64,000 nt of DNA from Streptomyces sp. NBC_01142 (GCF_026341125.1 NZ_JAPEOR010000002.1:1178001-1242000), one strand, 5' to 3'; positions 52,611 to 60,495 are shown, counted from the stretch's first letter. A program made the numbers and translations. The notes: generated by a model not told the origin, from the sequence alone.

Positions 52611-52622
52611 ATCGCTGACCTG

Positions 52623-52630
52623 CATTTGCG
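52623..52630. repeat. CATTTGCG arm, partner of 45623-45630
   Basis: CATTTGCG is the inverted copy of CGCAAATG near the left end and lies 20 bases inside the right island boundary. Confidence 0.4.
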
Positions 52631-52649
52631 CTGGTCAGAAGCTCTAGGC

Positions 52650-52676
52650 GGCAGACGAGTCGGGCTGTACGCCGGG
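52650..52676. repeat. Right rnpB-derived repeat (native 3' end of rnpB)
   Basis: This 27-bp stretch is the 3' end of rnpB on the minus strand and is repeated exactly at 45564-45590. Because it is part of the gene, insertion left rnpB intact. Confidence 0.9.
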
Positions 52677-53070
52677 TTCTGTCGCCCGGTCGCCTCGCGG
52701 CGGCCGGGGAGACGGCCATCCATCTAGGACCGGCGTTGCCGCCGGTCTCGTGCGGTCTACCCGCGGACTCGGGCGGGCAGCCCTCTGACGTCCGCGCAGG
52801 GCCACCTTTTACAGCGGCCCCTCTTGACCTTGCTCCAAGTGGGGTTTACCTAGCCGCCTGAGTCACCTCAGGCGCTGGTGGTCTCTTACACCACCGTTTC
52901 ACCCTTACCGAGGCCCGTACGAATACGGTCCCCGGCGGTCTGTTTTCTGTGGCACTGTCCCGCGGGTCACCCCGGGTGGGCGTTACCCACCACCTTGCCC
53001 TGTGGAGCCCGGACGTTCCTCGGGGAGATCCAGAAGATCTCCACGCGGCCGTCCGCCCGGCTCGTCTGCC
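52650..53070 (-). ncRNA. rnpB: RNase P RNA
   Basis: On the minus strand this about 421-base region folds as type A RNase P RNA. The two ends pair as helix P1 (GGCAGACGAG at the 5' end with CTCGTCTGCC at the 3' end). Conserved core sequences are present: GAGGAACGTCCGGGCTCC near the 5' end, CACAGAAAACAGACCGCC in the middle and the 3' segment with GACAGAACCCGGCGTAC. The RNA processes tRNA 5' ends. An island is inserted just downstream of its 3' end. Confidence 0.95.
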
Positions 53071-53082
53071 GTGGCGACCATG

Positions 53083-53610
53083 CTACCTGGCATGCGTGGG
53101 CACGAAGCCCGCCGAGCCGGTGGCCCAGGCTGCCTCGAGATCGGTGCCCGGGGGGAAGCGGCCGTTCAGTTCGAGGATGGTCATGCCGTGGGCGAAGGCC
53201 CAGGCCGCCCGTGCGGTGTCCACGTTGCCGCCGACCGCGCGGACGAGGGGGGCCGCGGCACGGTCCTCCAGGCCCGGCGGCAGTGCCTCGCGGGCCAGCG
53301 GGCGGCCGGTGGCGAGGCGGTAGAGGTGGGGGTGGGCCAGAGCGTAGGTGCGATAGGCGGCGGCCAGCGCCTGGAAGGAGCCGGGAGCCGCCGCCTCCGC
53401 GGCCTTCAGCGCCTCGGCGGTCTCATGCAGGGACTCGGCCATCAGGGCGGTCTCGACCGACGACTTGTCGGGGAAGTGCTTGTACAGGGACGGGGCCTTG
53501 ATGCCGACCCGCTCGGCGAGGCGGCGCATGGTGAGCGCGTCCGGGCCTTCCTGTTCGAGCAGTTCGCGGGCCGCGGCGATGATCTGCTGCGCACGGGTGG
53601 GGTCAGGCAC
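53083..53610 (-). CDS. TetR family regulator (WHG-type C-terminal domain)
   Basis: The 175-residue protein has a TetR HTH (MRRLAERVGIKAPSLYKHFP, residues about 27-47) and a C-terminal domain with AHPHLYRLATGRPLAREALP and WAFAHGMTILELNGRFPPG, which is the WHG type. The start is GTG 53610 with GGAAGG upstream. It ends 12 bases from the 5' end of rnpB and is divergent from a MerR gene. A perfect 15-bp palindrome at 53714-53728 is its probable operator. Confidence 0.9.
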   Translation of the reverse strand: MPDPTRAQQIIAAARELLEQEGPDALTMRRLAERVGIKAPSLYKHFPDKSSVETALMAESLHETAEALKAAEAAAPGSFQALAAAYRTYALAHPHLYRLATGRPLAREALPPGLEDRAAAPLVRAVGGNVDTARAAWAFAHGMTILELNGRFPPGTDLEAAWATGSAGFVPTHAR

Positions 53611-53713
53611 GCTGGAAGCCTTCCTTGGAGCGGAGTCCGTAGCCGAAGGCGCGATCGTACGAGATGTGAGCAGGCCGGCCGCGCAGGCCCGCGAGATCGG
53701 GGCCCAGCGTCCA

Positions 53714-53728
53714 GCTAACGTCGTTAGC
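53714..53728. promoter_or_regulatory. TetR operator candidate
   Basis: GCTAACGTCGTTAGC is a perfect inverted repeat with 7-bp arms and a single central base, in the divergent region between tetR and merR. Confidence 0.75.
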
Positions 53729-53741
53729 CGTCAGGGCTCTG

Positions 53742-53773
53742 CTTGACCTTGTCGCAACGTCAAGGTTTCTACT
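53742..53773 (+). promoter_or_regulatory. MerR-type promoter with 19-bp spacer
   Basis: CTTGAC (53742-53747) and GTCAAG (53759-53764) are perfect inverted arms. The -35 TTGACC (53743-53748) and the -10-like TCTACT (53768-53773) are separated by 19 bases with the palindrome between them, as in MerR-regulated promoters. The merR start follows 6 bases later, so the MerR protein probably regulates its own operon. Confidence 0.7.
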
Positions 53774-53779
53774 GAACCC

Positions 53780-54553
53780 ATGAGGATCGGAGAGATCGCC
53801 GCACTCGTCGGCGTCACCCCCCGTACCGTCCGCCACTACCACCAGCTCGGTCTCTTCCACGAGCCCGAGCGGCTGCCCAACGGATACCGGGACTACGGAC
53901 TGCAGCACGCCGTCGTACTCGCCCGCATCCGGCGGCTGACCGAACTCGGACTCGGACTCGCCGAGGTACGGGACGTGCTCGCCGACGATGCCGGCCGCGA
54001 GCTGGCCGAGGTGCTGGAGGAACTCGACGCCGACCTGGCGCAGCAGGAGGCCGCCATCGCCGAGCGCCGCGCCCGGCTCGGCGATCTGATGGAACAGGCA
54101 CGGGAGGGACGGCTGCCGGCCGAGGGACCCGTGTCGCCCGAACTCACCGGGCTCTTCGGGGCGCTCATCCCGAGCGGCTCCCCGATGGCCGCCAAGGACC
54201 GGACCCATCTGGCGCTGCTCGACACCATGGTGGAGAAGGAGCAGCGGGAGCGGCTGTACGCGGCGCTGCGTCCGCTCGTCGAGGATCCCGAATTCGCCCG
54301 TCGCGTCCACGAGTTGTACGAAAGCCTCGACGACCTTGCCGAAGCGGAGGCCGACGACCCCAGGATCGGGCCGCTCGGCGACTCGCTTGCCGCGAGCGTG
54401 CCGGACGAACTGCTCGCGCTGATGGGCGACGGTCTGCACCAGACGGAGAGCTCCTTCGGCGAGGCGTTCCTGGCCGACTTCGCGCCCGCACAGTCGGCCG
54501 TGGTCCGACGCATGCTGGCGGCGCTGTCCGCACGCGTACGGGGGCTCCGGTGA
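53780..54553 (+). CDS. MerR family transcriptional regulator
   Basis: The 257-residue protein has a MerR HTH (RIGEIAALVGVTPRTVRHYH, then LGLFHEPERLPNGYRDYG) followed by a coiled-coil dimerisation helix and a helical C-terminal domain of about 130 residues of unknown ligand specificity, without the Cys motifs of metal sensors. It overlaps the next gene by four bases (GTGA). A promoter with a 19-bp spacer directly upstream fits autoregulation. Confidence 0.9.
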   Translation: MRIGEIAALVGVTPRTVRHYHQLGLFHEPERLPNGYRDYGLQHAVVLARIRRLTELGLGLAEVRDVLADDAGRELAEVLEELDADLAQQEAAIAERRARLGDLMEQAREGRLPAEGPVSPELTGLFGALIPSGSPMAAKDRTHLALLDTMVEKEQRERLYAALRPLVEDPEFARRVHELYESLDDLAEAEADDPRIGPLGDSLAASVPDELLALMGDGLHQTESSFGEAFLADFAPAQSAVVRRMLAALSARVRGLR

Positions 54554-55419
54554 AGGCCGCACGACTGGCCGCCTGGGTGGTGCTGCCGGCGGAAATCGCG
54601 CTGATCGTCCTCCTGGTCGCGGGAGCCGAGGTGCCGCCCGTCGTCCTTCTCGTCGCCGAAGCGTTCGTCCTCGGCGTGCTCGTACTCGAAACCGTCGTAC
54701 TGCTGCGGCTGTACGCCTCCTTCCGCCGCACCGGCCGGGGGCGGCGCGAAGCCCTGCGCGCAGCCGTACGCTCCCTGGTGCCGACCACCCTGCGCAGGCT
54801 CCTCCTGCATGAGCTGCGGGCGCTGCACAGTCTTGCGCTCTGGGTCGTCCGGCGGCGGCACGGAGTCGGGGCGGGCGCGCACCCGGCGGCGTACACCGGC
54901 CCGCAGACCGCGATGATGTACGGGTTCGTCTTCGTCTCGGTGGTCGAGACCGTGGCGCTGGCGGTGGTGATCCCCTGGCCGCTGGTGCACGCGATCACGC
55001 TGATCATCGATGTGTACGGCGTGGTGCTGCTGATCGCGATGCAGGCGTCCTGTGTGACGCGGCCCCATGTGGTGGGCGCCGACGGTTCGCTGCGGATTCG
55101 CTACGGCGCGCTCTTCGATCTGCGGATACGGCCCGAGGACATCGTCCACGCGCGCGTGGACCGCCGTTTCCCGGACGGGAAGCTGATCCAGCTGCGCGAG
55201 GACGGGTCACTGGATCTGGTCGTCGCGGGCCAGACGACCGTGGCAGTCGAGCTGACGGCGCCCGTCGGCTTCGTACGGCCGCTCGGCAGGCACGGGAGCG
55301 CGCACACCGTCCGCTTCCACGCCGACGACCCGAAAGCACTCGTCGCCGCCCTCACGCAGGCGGCCGCCCTCACACAGGCGCGAACAGCACCTTCGCCGCC
55401 CCCGGGTCGGCCTGCGTGA
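54550..55419 (+). CDS. Membrane protein of unknown function in the merR operon
   Basis: The 289-residue protein starts at GTG 54550, overlapping the merR stop. It has about four hydrophobic helices (residues about 5-25, 32-52, 120-140 and 145-165) and a soluble C-terminal domain of about 100 residues beginning after HVVGADGSLRIRYGAL. The latter resembles a bacterial-PH-like beta domain. It is probably the target of the MerR regulator. Its 3' 50 bases overlap the RNB gene on the other strand. Confidence 0.78.
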   Translation: MKAARLAAWVVLPAEIALIVLLVAGAEVPPVVLLVAEAFVLGVLVLETVVLLRLYASFRRTGRGRREALRAAVRSLVPTTLRRLLLHELRALHSLALWVVRRRHGVGAGAHPAAYTGPQTAMMYGFVFVSVVETVALAVVIPWPLVHAITLIIDVYGVVLLIAMQASCVTRPHVVGADGSLRIRYGALFDLRIRPEDIVHARVDRRFPDGKLIQLREDGSLDLVVAGQTTVAVELTAPVGFVRPLGRHGSAHTVRFHADDPKALVAALTQAAALTQARTAPSPPPGRPA

Positions 55420-56812
55420 GCCGCACCCGCAACCGCTCCCCCAGCGGAAGCTCCGTACTGCCGCCCTCGATGCGGCCGATCACCGCCGGGGTCTCCAGCT
55501 GGACCGCGCCGACCGTCGGCTCGCCCTCCTTCACATCCACCACGAACCCCTCGAACGTCTCGCCGACCCGCCCCTTCAGCAGCGCGGCCTCGACGATGTC
55601 GACGCACTCCCGCTCGACGGTGTTGGCGCGTCTGGAGCCCTCCGCCATCGCCTTGGGCAGCTCCCCGAGCGCGGCGGTCACCCAGTCCGGCGGCTCCTGC
55701 CCCGCCACCGCCGCCACGGACAGCTCGCCCGCGTACCGGTCGACGAGCCGCCGCAGCGGGGCGGTGCAGTGGGTGTACTCGTCGGCCACCGCCGCATGGA
55801 CCGCGGGAGAGGGCAGCTCGCCGCCCGTGAAGGAGGTGTAACCCGCGCCGCGCAGCAGGGTTGTGCACTCCTGGAGGAAGGCGGCGTGGCGGGCGTTGCG
55901 GGGGTCGAGGGAGCGGACCAGCCCGGCGTACGAGACGTGGTGCGGCCAGTCGATCCGCAGGGCCTTGGCCGAGCGTCGCAGTCTCGCCACCGCGCCGTCC
56001 GGGGCGGTGGGCAGCGTCCGCAGAATGCCGGTGCCCGCCGCCATCATGAGGTCGGCAGCGGCCATCCCCGTCAGCAGGGAGATCTGCGCGTTCCAGCCGT
56101 GGGCCGGGAGCGGGGCCCGGAATGCGAGGACGTACGCGCCGTCGCGCTCGACGATCTCCTGCTCGGGGACGTTGAGGGAGATGCCGCCGCGCTCGGTCTC
56201 CAGCTGTTCGCGCAGGAGTCCGATGTCCTTGAGCAGTGCCAGGGGCTCCTCGGCCGTGCCGTCGTCGATCTGTTGCTGGGCGCCCTCGTAGTCGAGCCTG
56301 GCCCGGCTGCGTACGAGCGCGCGGCGCACCTCGGTCGCGACGGTCCGTCCCTCGGCGTCGAGGTCGATCTGCCACAACAGCGCGGGCACGGTCCGGTCGG
56401 GCAGCAGGCTGGCCACGCCTTCGGAGAGCAGGGGCGGGTGGAGCGGGACCTTCTCGTCCGGGAAGTAGAGCGTCTGCACCCGGCGGTGGGCCTCCGCGTC
56501 GAGGGCGCCGCCGGGGGTGACGAAGGCCGCGACATCCGCGATGGCGTACTGCACCCGGAAGCCCCCGCCCGGGCGGCGCGCGAGGTGCATCGCCTGGTCC
56601 AGGTCGACGGAGGCGGGCGGGTCGATGGTGAAGAACGGGATGTCCGTGGCGTCGCGGTCGGGCAGACGCGGGGCCCTGGCCGCCGACTCAGCCTCCTCGA
56701 GGACGTCGGGCGGGAAGCCCTCGGGCACGTCGAGCTTCGTACGCAGCTCACGCAGGGCGGCCCGCAGCGGAGCCTCGGCTGCGCCGGTCATGTGCAGATG
56801 GCGGCGGGGCAT
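55370..56812 (-). CDS. RNB-domain ribonuclease
   Basis: The 480-residue protein starts at MPRRHLHMTG and is an RNase II/R-family exoribonuclease reduced to the catalytic RNB domain plus a short C-terminal OB/S1-like part. The active-site segment reads FFTIDPPASVDLDQAMHLAR: three of the four Asp of the RNase II site (D201, D207, D209 in E. coli) are kept, but the fourth is Gln. Lack of N-terminal cold-shock domains makes it shorter than RNase R. It may degrade RNA 3' to 5' or process tRNA/rRNA. Confidence 0.88.
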   Translation of the reverse strand: MPRRHLHMTGAAEAPLRAALRELRTKLDVPEGFPPDVLEEAESAARAPRLPDRDATDIPFFTIDPPASVDLDQAMHLARRPGGGFRVQYAIADVAAFVTPGGALDAEAHRRVQTLYFPDEKVPLHPPLLSEGVASLLPDRTVPALLWQIDLDAEGRTVATEVRRALVRSRARLDYEGAQQQIDDGTAEEPLALLKDIGLLREQLETERGGISLNVPEQEIVERDGAYVLAFRAPLPAHGWNAQISLLTGMAAADLMMAAGTGILRTLPTAPDGAVARLRRSAKALRIDWPHHVSYAGLVRSLDPRNARHAAFLQECTTLLRGAGYTSFTGGELPSPAVHAAVADEYTHCTAPLRRLVDRYAGELSVAAVAGQEPPDWVTAALGELPKAMAEGSRRANTVERECVDIVEAALLKGRVGETFEGFVVDVKEGEPTVGAVQLETPAVIGRIEGGSTELPLGERLRVRLTQADPGAAKVLFAPV

Positions 56813-56913
56813 GGACCGAGCGTATGGCCGGCCGGGACGGTCGGCACCCCGGATCACCGTAGGCTGGCGCGGGGGCCGCACCCCCCGCCCCGTACGTACG
56901 AAGGAGATGTGCC

Positions 56914-57720
56914 GTGCTCGTGCTGTTGCCGCCGTCGGAAGGCAAGGCCGCTTCCGGCCGCGGGGCTCCGCTGAAGCCGGAATCACTGTCGCTGCCGGGG
57001 CTGGCCGGGGCGCGCGCCGCGGTGCTGGACGAACTGGTCGAGCTGTGCGCCGCCGACGAGGCGAAGGCGCAGGAGGTACTCGGGCTGAGCGAGGGTCTGC
57101 GCGGCGAGATCGCGAAGAACGTGGAGCTGCGGACCGCGGGGACCCGGCCGGCCGGGGAGATCTACACGGGAGTGCTGTACGACGCGCTGGATCTGGCGAC
57201 GCTGGAGCCCGACGCGCGGCGCCGGGCGCGGCAGTCGCTGCTGGTCTTCTCGGGGCTGTGGGGCGCGGTGCGGGTGGGTGACCGGATTCCTTCGTACCGC
57301 TGCTCGATGGGGGTGAAGTTGCCGGGGCTCGGCGCGCTGGGGGCGTACTGGCGCGGGCCGATGGCCTCCGTGCTGCCCGAGGCGGCGGGTGACGGGCTGG
57401 TGCTGGACCTGCGGTCCTCGGCGTATACCGGCGCGTGGCGGCCGAAGGGCGAGGTGGCGGGGCGTACGGCGTCGGTGCGGGTGCTGCACTCGCAGACCGA
57501 TCCGGCGACCGGGGTCGAGAAGCGGTCGGCGGTCAGCCACTTCAACAAGGCGACGAAGGGGCGGCTGGTGCGGGATCTGCTGATGGCGGGTGCGGCGCCG
57601 GCGGGGCCTGCTGAGCTGGTGGAGGCGCTGCGGGATCTGGGGTACGTGGTGGAGGCGCAGGCGCCCGCGAAGGCGGGGAAGGCGTGGGCGCTGGATGTGG
57701 TGGTCACGCAGATTCACTGA
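56914..57720 (+). CDS. yaaA: Peroxide stress protein YaaA
   Basis: The 268-residue protein belongs to the YaaA/DUF328 family. It shows LVLLPPSEGKAA at the N-terminus, GEIYTGVLYDALDLA, LVFSGLWGAVRVGDRIPSYR, LDLRSSAYTGAWRPKG and SHFNKATKGRLVRDLL. In E. coli YaaA limits free iron and protects DNA under peroxide stress. AAGGAG precedes the GTG at 56914 by about 8 bases. It is divergent from the RNB gene with 101 bases between the starts. Confidence 0.93.
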   Translation: MLVLLPPSEGKAASGRGAPLKPESLSLPGLAGARAAVLDELVELCAADEAKAQEVLGLSEGLRGEIAKNVELRTAGTRPAGEIYTGVLYDALDLATLEPDARRRARQSLLVFSGLWGAVRVGDRIPSYRCSMGVKLPGLGALGAYWRGPMASVLPEAAGDGLVLDLRSSAYTGAWRPKGEVAGRTASVRVLHSQTDPATGVEKRSAVSHFNKATKGRLVRDLLMAGAAPAGPAELVEALRDLGYVVEAQAPAKAGKAWALDVVVTQIH

Positions 57721-57735
57721 CGTTCATCTTCGGGG

Positions 57736-57754
57736 CGTTGCGCATTGCGCAACG
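57736..57754. promoter_or_regulatory. Palindrome upstream of the aldolase gene
   Basis: CGTTGCGCATTGCGCAACG is a perfect inverted repeat with 8-bp arms around ATT. A further CATTGCG follows at 57757-57763. It might be a terminator of yaaA or an operator; the TTGCGCAA core is typical of IclR-family sites, so an operator is plausible. Confidence 0.55.
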
Positions 57755-57795
57755 CTCATTGCGTGACGTGCAGGGTGGCGGGCAGGATGGAGGCC

Positions 57796-58512
57796 ATGAC
57801 CTTCGTGCCCTCTGCGACCTCCGCGCTCTCGTTGGACCGTGCGCCCTCATCGGACCGTGTGCCCTCGTTGGACCGTGCGCAGTCATCGGACCGCGTGCCC
57901 TCCGTGCTGGACCTCGCGCCCGTCGTCCCCGTCGTCGTCATCGAGGACGCCACCGATGCGGTGCCGCTCGCACGGGCACTGGTGGCGGGCGGGCTCCCGG
58001 CCATCGAGGTGACCCTGCGGACTCCGGCCGCGCTGGACGCGATCCGTGCGATCGCGGACGAGGTGCCGGACGCGGTGATCGGCGCGGGCACGGTGATCTC
58101 GTCGGACGGGGTGGACGCGGCGGTGGCGGCAGGGGCGCGGTTCCTGGTCAGCCCCGGATGGACGGACCGGCTGCTGAACGCGATGAAGGCGTCGGGCGTG
58201 CCCTTCCTGCCCGGGGTCTCGACGACGTCGGAGGTCGTGGCGCTGCTGGAGCGCGGGGTGAACGAGATGAAGTTCTTCCCGGCGGAGGCGGCGGGCGGCA
58301 CGCCCTACCTCAGGTCCCTGGCGGGCCCGCTCCCCGGGGCACGCTTCTGCCCGACGGGCGGGATCTCCCTCGCCTCGGCGCCCTCGTACCTGACCCTCGA
58401 GAACGTGGGCTGCGTGGGCGGCACATGGATGCTCCCGGCGGACGCGCTCGCGGCCAAGGACTGGGACCGGGTCGAGTCCCTGGCACGCGAGGCGGCGTCG
58501 CTGCGCGGCTGA
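57796..58512 (+). CDS. eda: Bifunctional KHG/KDPG aldolase
   Basis: The 238-residue enzyme is a class I aldolase of the 2-keto-3-deoxy-6-phosphogluconate family. It shows PVVVIEDATDAVPLARALVA, GGLPAIEVTLRTPAAL (with the catalytic Glu), AVIGAGTVIS, FLVSPGWT, GVSTTSEV, MKFFPAEAAGG (Schiff-base Lys) and CPTGGIS. The N-terminal 35 residues contain four copies of a six-residue unit (SLDRAP/SSDRVP) encoded by an 18-bp tandem repeat. GGAGG before the ATG at 57796 decides the start over the ATG three codons upstream. It cleaves KDPG/KHG to pyruvate plus glyceraldehyde-3-P or glyoxylate. Confidence 0.92.
   Translation: MTFVPSATSALSLDRAPSSDRVPSLDRAQSSDRVPSVLDLAPVVPVVVIEDATDAVPLARALVAGGLPAIEVTLRTPAALDAIRAIADEVPDAVIGAGTVISSDGVDAAVAAGARFLVSPGWTDRLLNAMKASGVPFLPGVSTTSEVVALLERGVNEMKFFPAEAAGGTPYLRSLAGPLPGARFCPTGGISLASAPSYLTLENVGCVGGTWMLPADALAAKDWDRVESLAREAASLRG
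57831..57902 (+). repeat. 36-bp in-frame tandem duplication in the aldolase N-terminus
   Basis: Two 36-bp units (57831-57866 and 57867-57902) differ at three bases, and each is made of two related 18-bp halves, giving hexapeptide repeats. Confidence 0.85.
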
Positions 58513-58531
58513 ACGGGGGGCAGGAGCCCCG

Positions 58532-59752
58532 TCAGCGCAGGTGCGACGTGTCGTTCAACAGGCGCAGCGACGCGTTGCCGTCCGCGTAGTACGCCACCGC
58601 CGAGAGCGAGGCCGCCGAGAGTTCCATGCGGAACAGCGACTCCGGCGGGGCACCCAGCGCCAGGCGGACCAGAGTTTTGACCGGGGTGACGTGGGTGACC
58701 AGCAGAACGGTGCGGCCCGCATAGCGGGCGATCAGTTTGTCGCGGGTCGCCGAGACCCGGCGCGCCACCGTCGCGAAGCTCTCGCCGCCACCCGTCGGGG
58801 CCGCCTTCGCGGAGGCGAGCCAGGCCGTCAGGTCGTCGCCGTACCGCTCCTGGACTTCCGCGAACGTCAGGCCCTCCCACGCACCGAAGTCCGTCTCACG
58901 CAGGCCGTCCTCGATGCGGACGTCCAGGTTCAGGCGGGCCGCGACGGCCTCCGCGGTCTCGCGGCAGCGCTTCAGCGGGGAGCTGACGATCTCCTCGATC
59001 GTGCCGCGCGCCGCCAGGGACGTGGCGACCGCTTCGGCCTGGCGGCGGCCGGTCCCCGACAGTTCGGGGTCACTGCCGCCGCTGCCCGAGAAACGCTTCT
59101 CGGGGGTGAGGGCCGTCTCGCCGTGACGCAGGAGGACAAAGGTCGCCGGGGCACCGAGGTCCGCCGAGGCCGCCCAGCCGACCGGCGGGGTGACCGCTTC
59201 CTCGGACGCGGGACGGCCCGCCAGCGCCGCGCGTGCCTTCGCCGCGCCCGCCGTCGCGTCGCCCACCACCCGCGCCGCCTCCGCGTCGCGCGCGTCCAGG
59301 GCCGCAAGCTCCGCCGTGGAGCGCGAGGGCTCCCACTGCTTGCCCTTCCTGCCCGCGTCCATCGCCTCGTTGGCGAGCCGGTCCGCGTGCTTGTTCTTCT
59401 CCCGCGGGATCCACTCGTACCTCACCTGGGAGGGGGGCAGGACCCTCGCCGCCTCCGCCGCCAGCGGCTTCATGTCCGGGTGCTTGATCTTCCAGCGGCC
59501 CGACATCTGCTCGACGACGAGCTTGGAGTCCATCCGGACCCGGACGGAAGCCTCGGGGTCGAGGGCCTTCGCCGCCTTCAGCCCCGCCACCAGGCCCTTG
59601 TACTCGGCGACATTGTTCGTCGCCACGCCGATGTACTCGGCCGCCTCCGCGAGCGTCTCCCCCGTCCGGGGGTCGAGAACGACCGCGCCGTAACCGGCGG
59701 GGCCGGGATTTCCCCGGGAGCCGCCGTCGGCCTCGACGACGAACTCCCGCAT
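58532..59752 (-). CDS. Bifunctional RNase HI / histidine phosphatase
   Basis: The 406-residue fusion has RNase HI at residues 1-150 with the DEDD residues in EADGGSRGNPG, NNVAEYKGL, RMDSKLVVEQM and KHADRLANEA, then an Ala-rich linker, then a histidine-phosphatase domain (residues about 200-400) with LLRHGETALTPEKRFSG and THVTPVKTLV. Such fusions are known from mycobacteria (Rv2228c) and streptomycetes. The RNase part removes RNA from RNA:DNA hybrids; the phosphatase part resembles CobC/alpha-ribazole phosphatase. Its start overlaps the zinc-ribbon gene stop (TAATG). Confidence 0.95.
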   Translation of the reverse strand: MREFVVEADGGSRGNPGPAGYGAVVLDPRTGETLAEAAEYIGVATNNVAEYKGLVAGLKAAKALDPEASVRVRMDSKLVVEQMSGRWKIKHPDMKPLAAEAARVLPPSQVRYEWIPREKNKHADRLANEAMDAGRKGKQWEPSRSTAELAALDARDAEAARVVGDATAGAAKARAALAGRPASEEAVTPPVGWAASADLGAPATFVLLRHGETALTPEKRFSGSGGSDPELSGTGRRQAEAVATSLAARGTIEEIVSSPLKRCRETAEAVAARLNLDVRIEDGLRETDFGAWEGLTFAEVQERYGDDLTAWLASAKAAPTGGGESFATVARRVSATRDKLIARYAGRTVLLVTHVTPVKTLVRLALGAPPESLFRMELSAASLSAVAYYADGNASLRLLNDTSHLR

Positions 59753-60495
59753 TACAGCCCCGACTCAGCGGTACGGATCAGGATGCGGCGGCAGTTCTCG
59801 CAGCGCAGCACCGTGTCCGGGGACGCCGCCTTGACGTCGTTCACCTCGGTGATGTTGAGCTCCAGCCGGCAGCCCTCGCAGCGGCGCTGGAAGAGACGGG
59901 CCGCGCCCACCCCGCCCTGCTGCACCCGCAGCTTCTCGTACAGCTTGAGCAGGTCGGCCGGTACGGATCCCGCCACGACCTCGCGCTCCTTGGTGACCGA
60001 CGCGGACTCGCCGTCGATCTCCTCCTGCACGGCGTCCCGGCGCGCGGTCGCGTCGTCGACCTTGGCCTGGACGGAGGAGACCCGCCCGGTCAGCTCGGCG
60101 ACCCGCTCCTGCGCGGACTCACGGCGCTCCATGACCTCGAGGACGACGTCCTCCAGGTCACCCTGGCGCTTGGCCAGCGAGACGATCTCGCGCTGCAGGC
60201 TCTCCAGGTCCTTGGGCGAGGAGACGGCACCGGAGTCGAGGCGCTGCTGGTCGCGTACGGCGCGCTGGCGCACCTGGTCGACGTCCTGCTCCGCCTTGGT
60301 CTGCTCGCGGGCGGTGTCGCTCTCCTCGGTCTGCGCGGCGACCAGCAGGTCGCGCAGCTGCGTGAGGTCCTTGGTGAGCGACTCGATCTCGGCGTGCTCG
60401 GGCAGCGACTTCCGCTTGTGGGCGAGCTGCGACAGACGTACGTCGAGGGCCTGGACGTCGAGGAGTCGGATCTGGTCGGCGGGCGCGGCGTTCAG
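59752..60495 (-). CDS. Coiled-coil zinc-ribbon protein, apparent CTG start
   Basis: The 247-residue protein has a long coiled coil (residues about 15-190, heptads with Leu/Val and Glu/Arg) and a C-terminal zinc ribbon with CEGC and CENC pairs. It belongs to the actinobacterial zinc-ribbon family encoded between nif3 and the RNase H gene; it may bind nucleic acid or a cell-division/ribosome partner, but this is not certain. GGAG stands 7 bases before a CTG at 60495-60493 that overlaps the TGA of the Nif3 gene (CTGA), which fits a translationally coupled start; no ATG/GTG/TTG is available nearby in this frame. Confidence 0.88.
   Translation of the reverse strand: MNAAPADQIRLLDVQALDVRLSQLAHKRKSLPEHAEIESLTKDLTQLRDLLVAAQTEESDTAREQTKAEQDVDQVRQRAVRDQQRLDSGAVSSPKDLESLQREIVSLAKRQGDLEDVVLEVMERRESAQERVAELTGRVSSVQAKVDDATARRDAVQEEIDGESASVTKEREVVAGSVPADLLKLYEKLRVQQGGVGAARLFQRRCEGCRLELNITEVNDVKAASPDTVLRCENCRRILIRTAESGL

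Larger units (their letters stand above)
45564..52676. mobile_element. Putative genomic island inserted at the 3' end of rnpB, carrying a graspetide cluster
   Basis: The ends are a 27-bp exact direct repeat at 45564-45590 and 52650-52676. The right copy is the 3' end of rnpB, including the 3' strand of helix P1, and the left copy has no RNA gene attached. This is the usual footprint of site-specific integration into the 3' end of a structural RNA gene. The 7.06-kb interior holds an HTH regulator, a graspetide cluster and an IS110-family recombinase. No tyrosine or serine integrase is present, so the island is either a remnant or mobilised in trans. Confidence 0.7.

Noticed and set aside
50990..52620. 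Terminal inverted repeats for the transposase
   Set aside because: None were seen, and IS110-family elements do not have them, so ends were not assigned.
45591..52649. Lanthipeptide or lasso peptide cluster
   Set aside because: No LanB/LanC/LanM, RRE-cyclase or protease homologue is present; the ATP-grasp plus PIMT pair points to graspetides.
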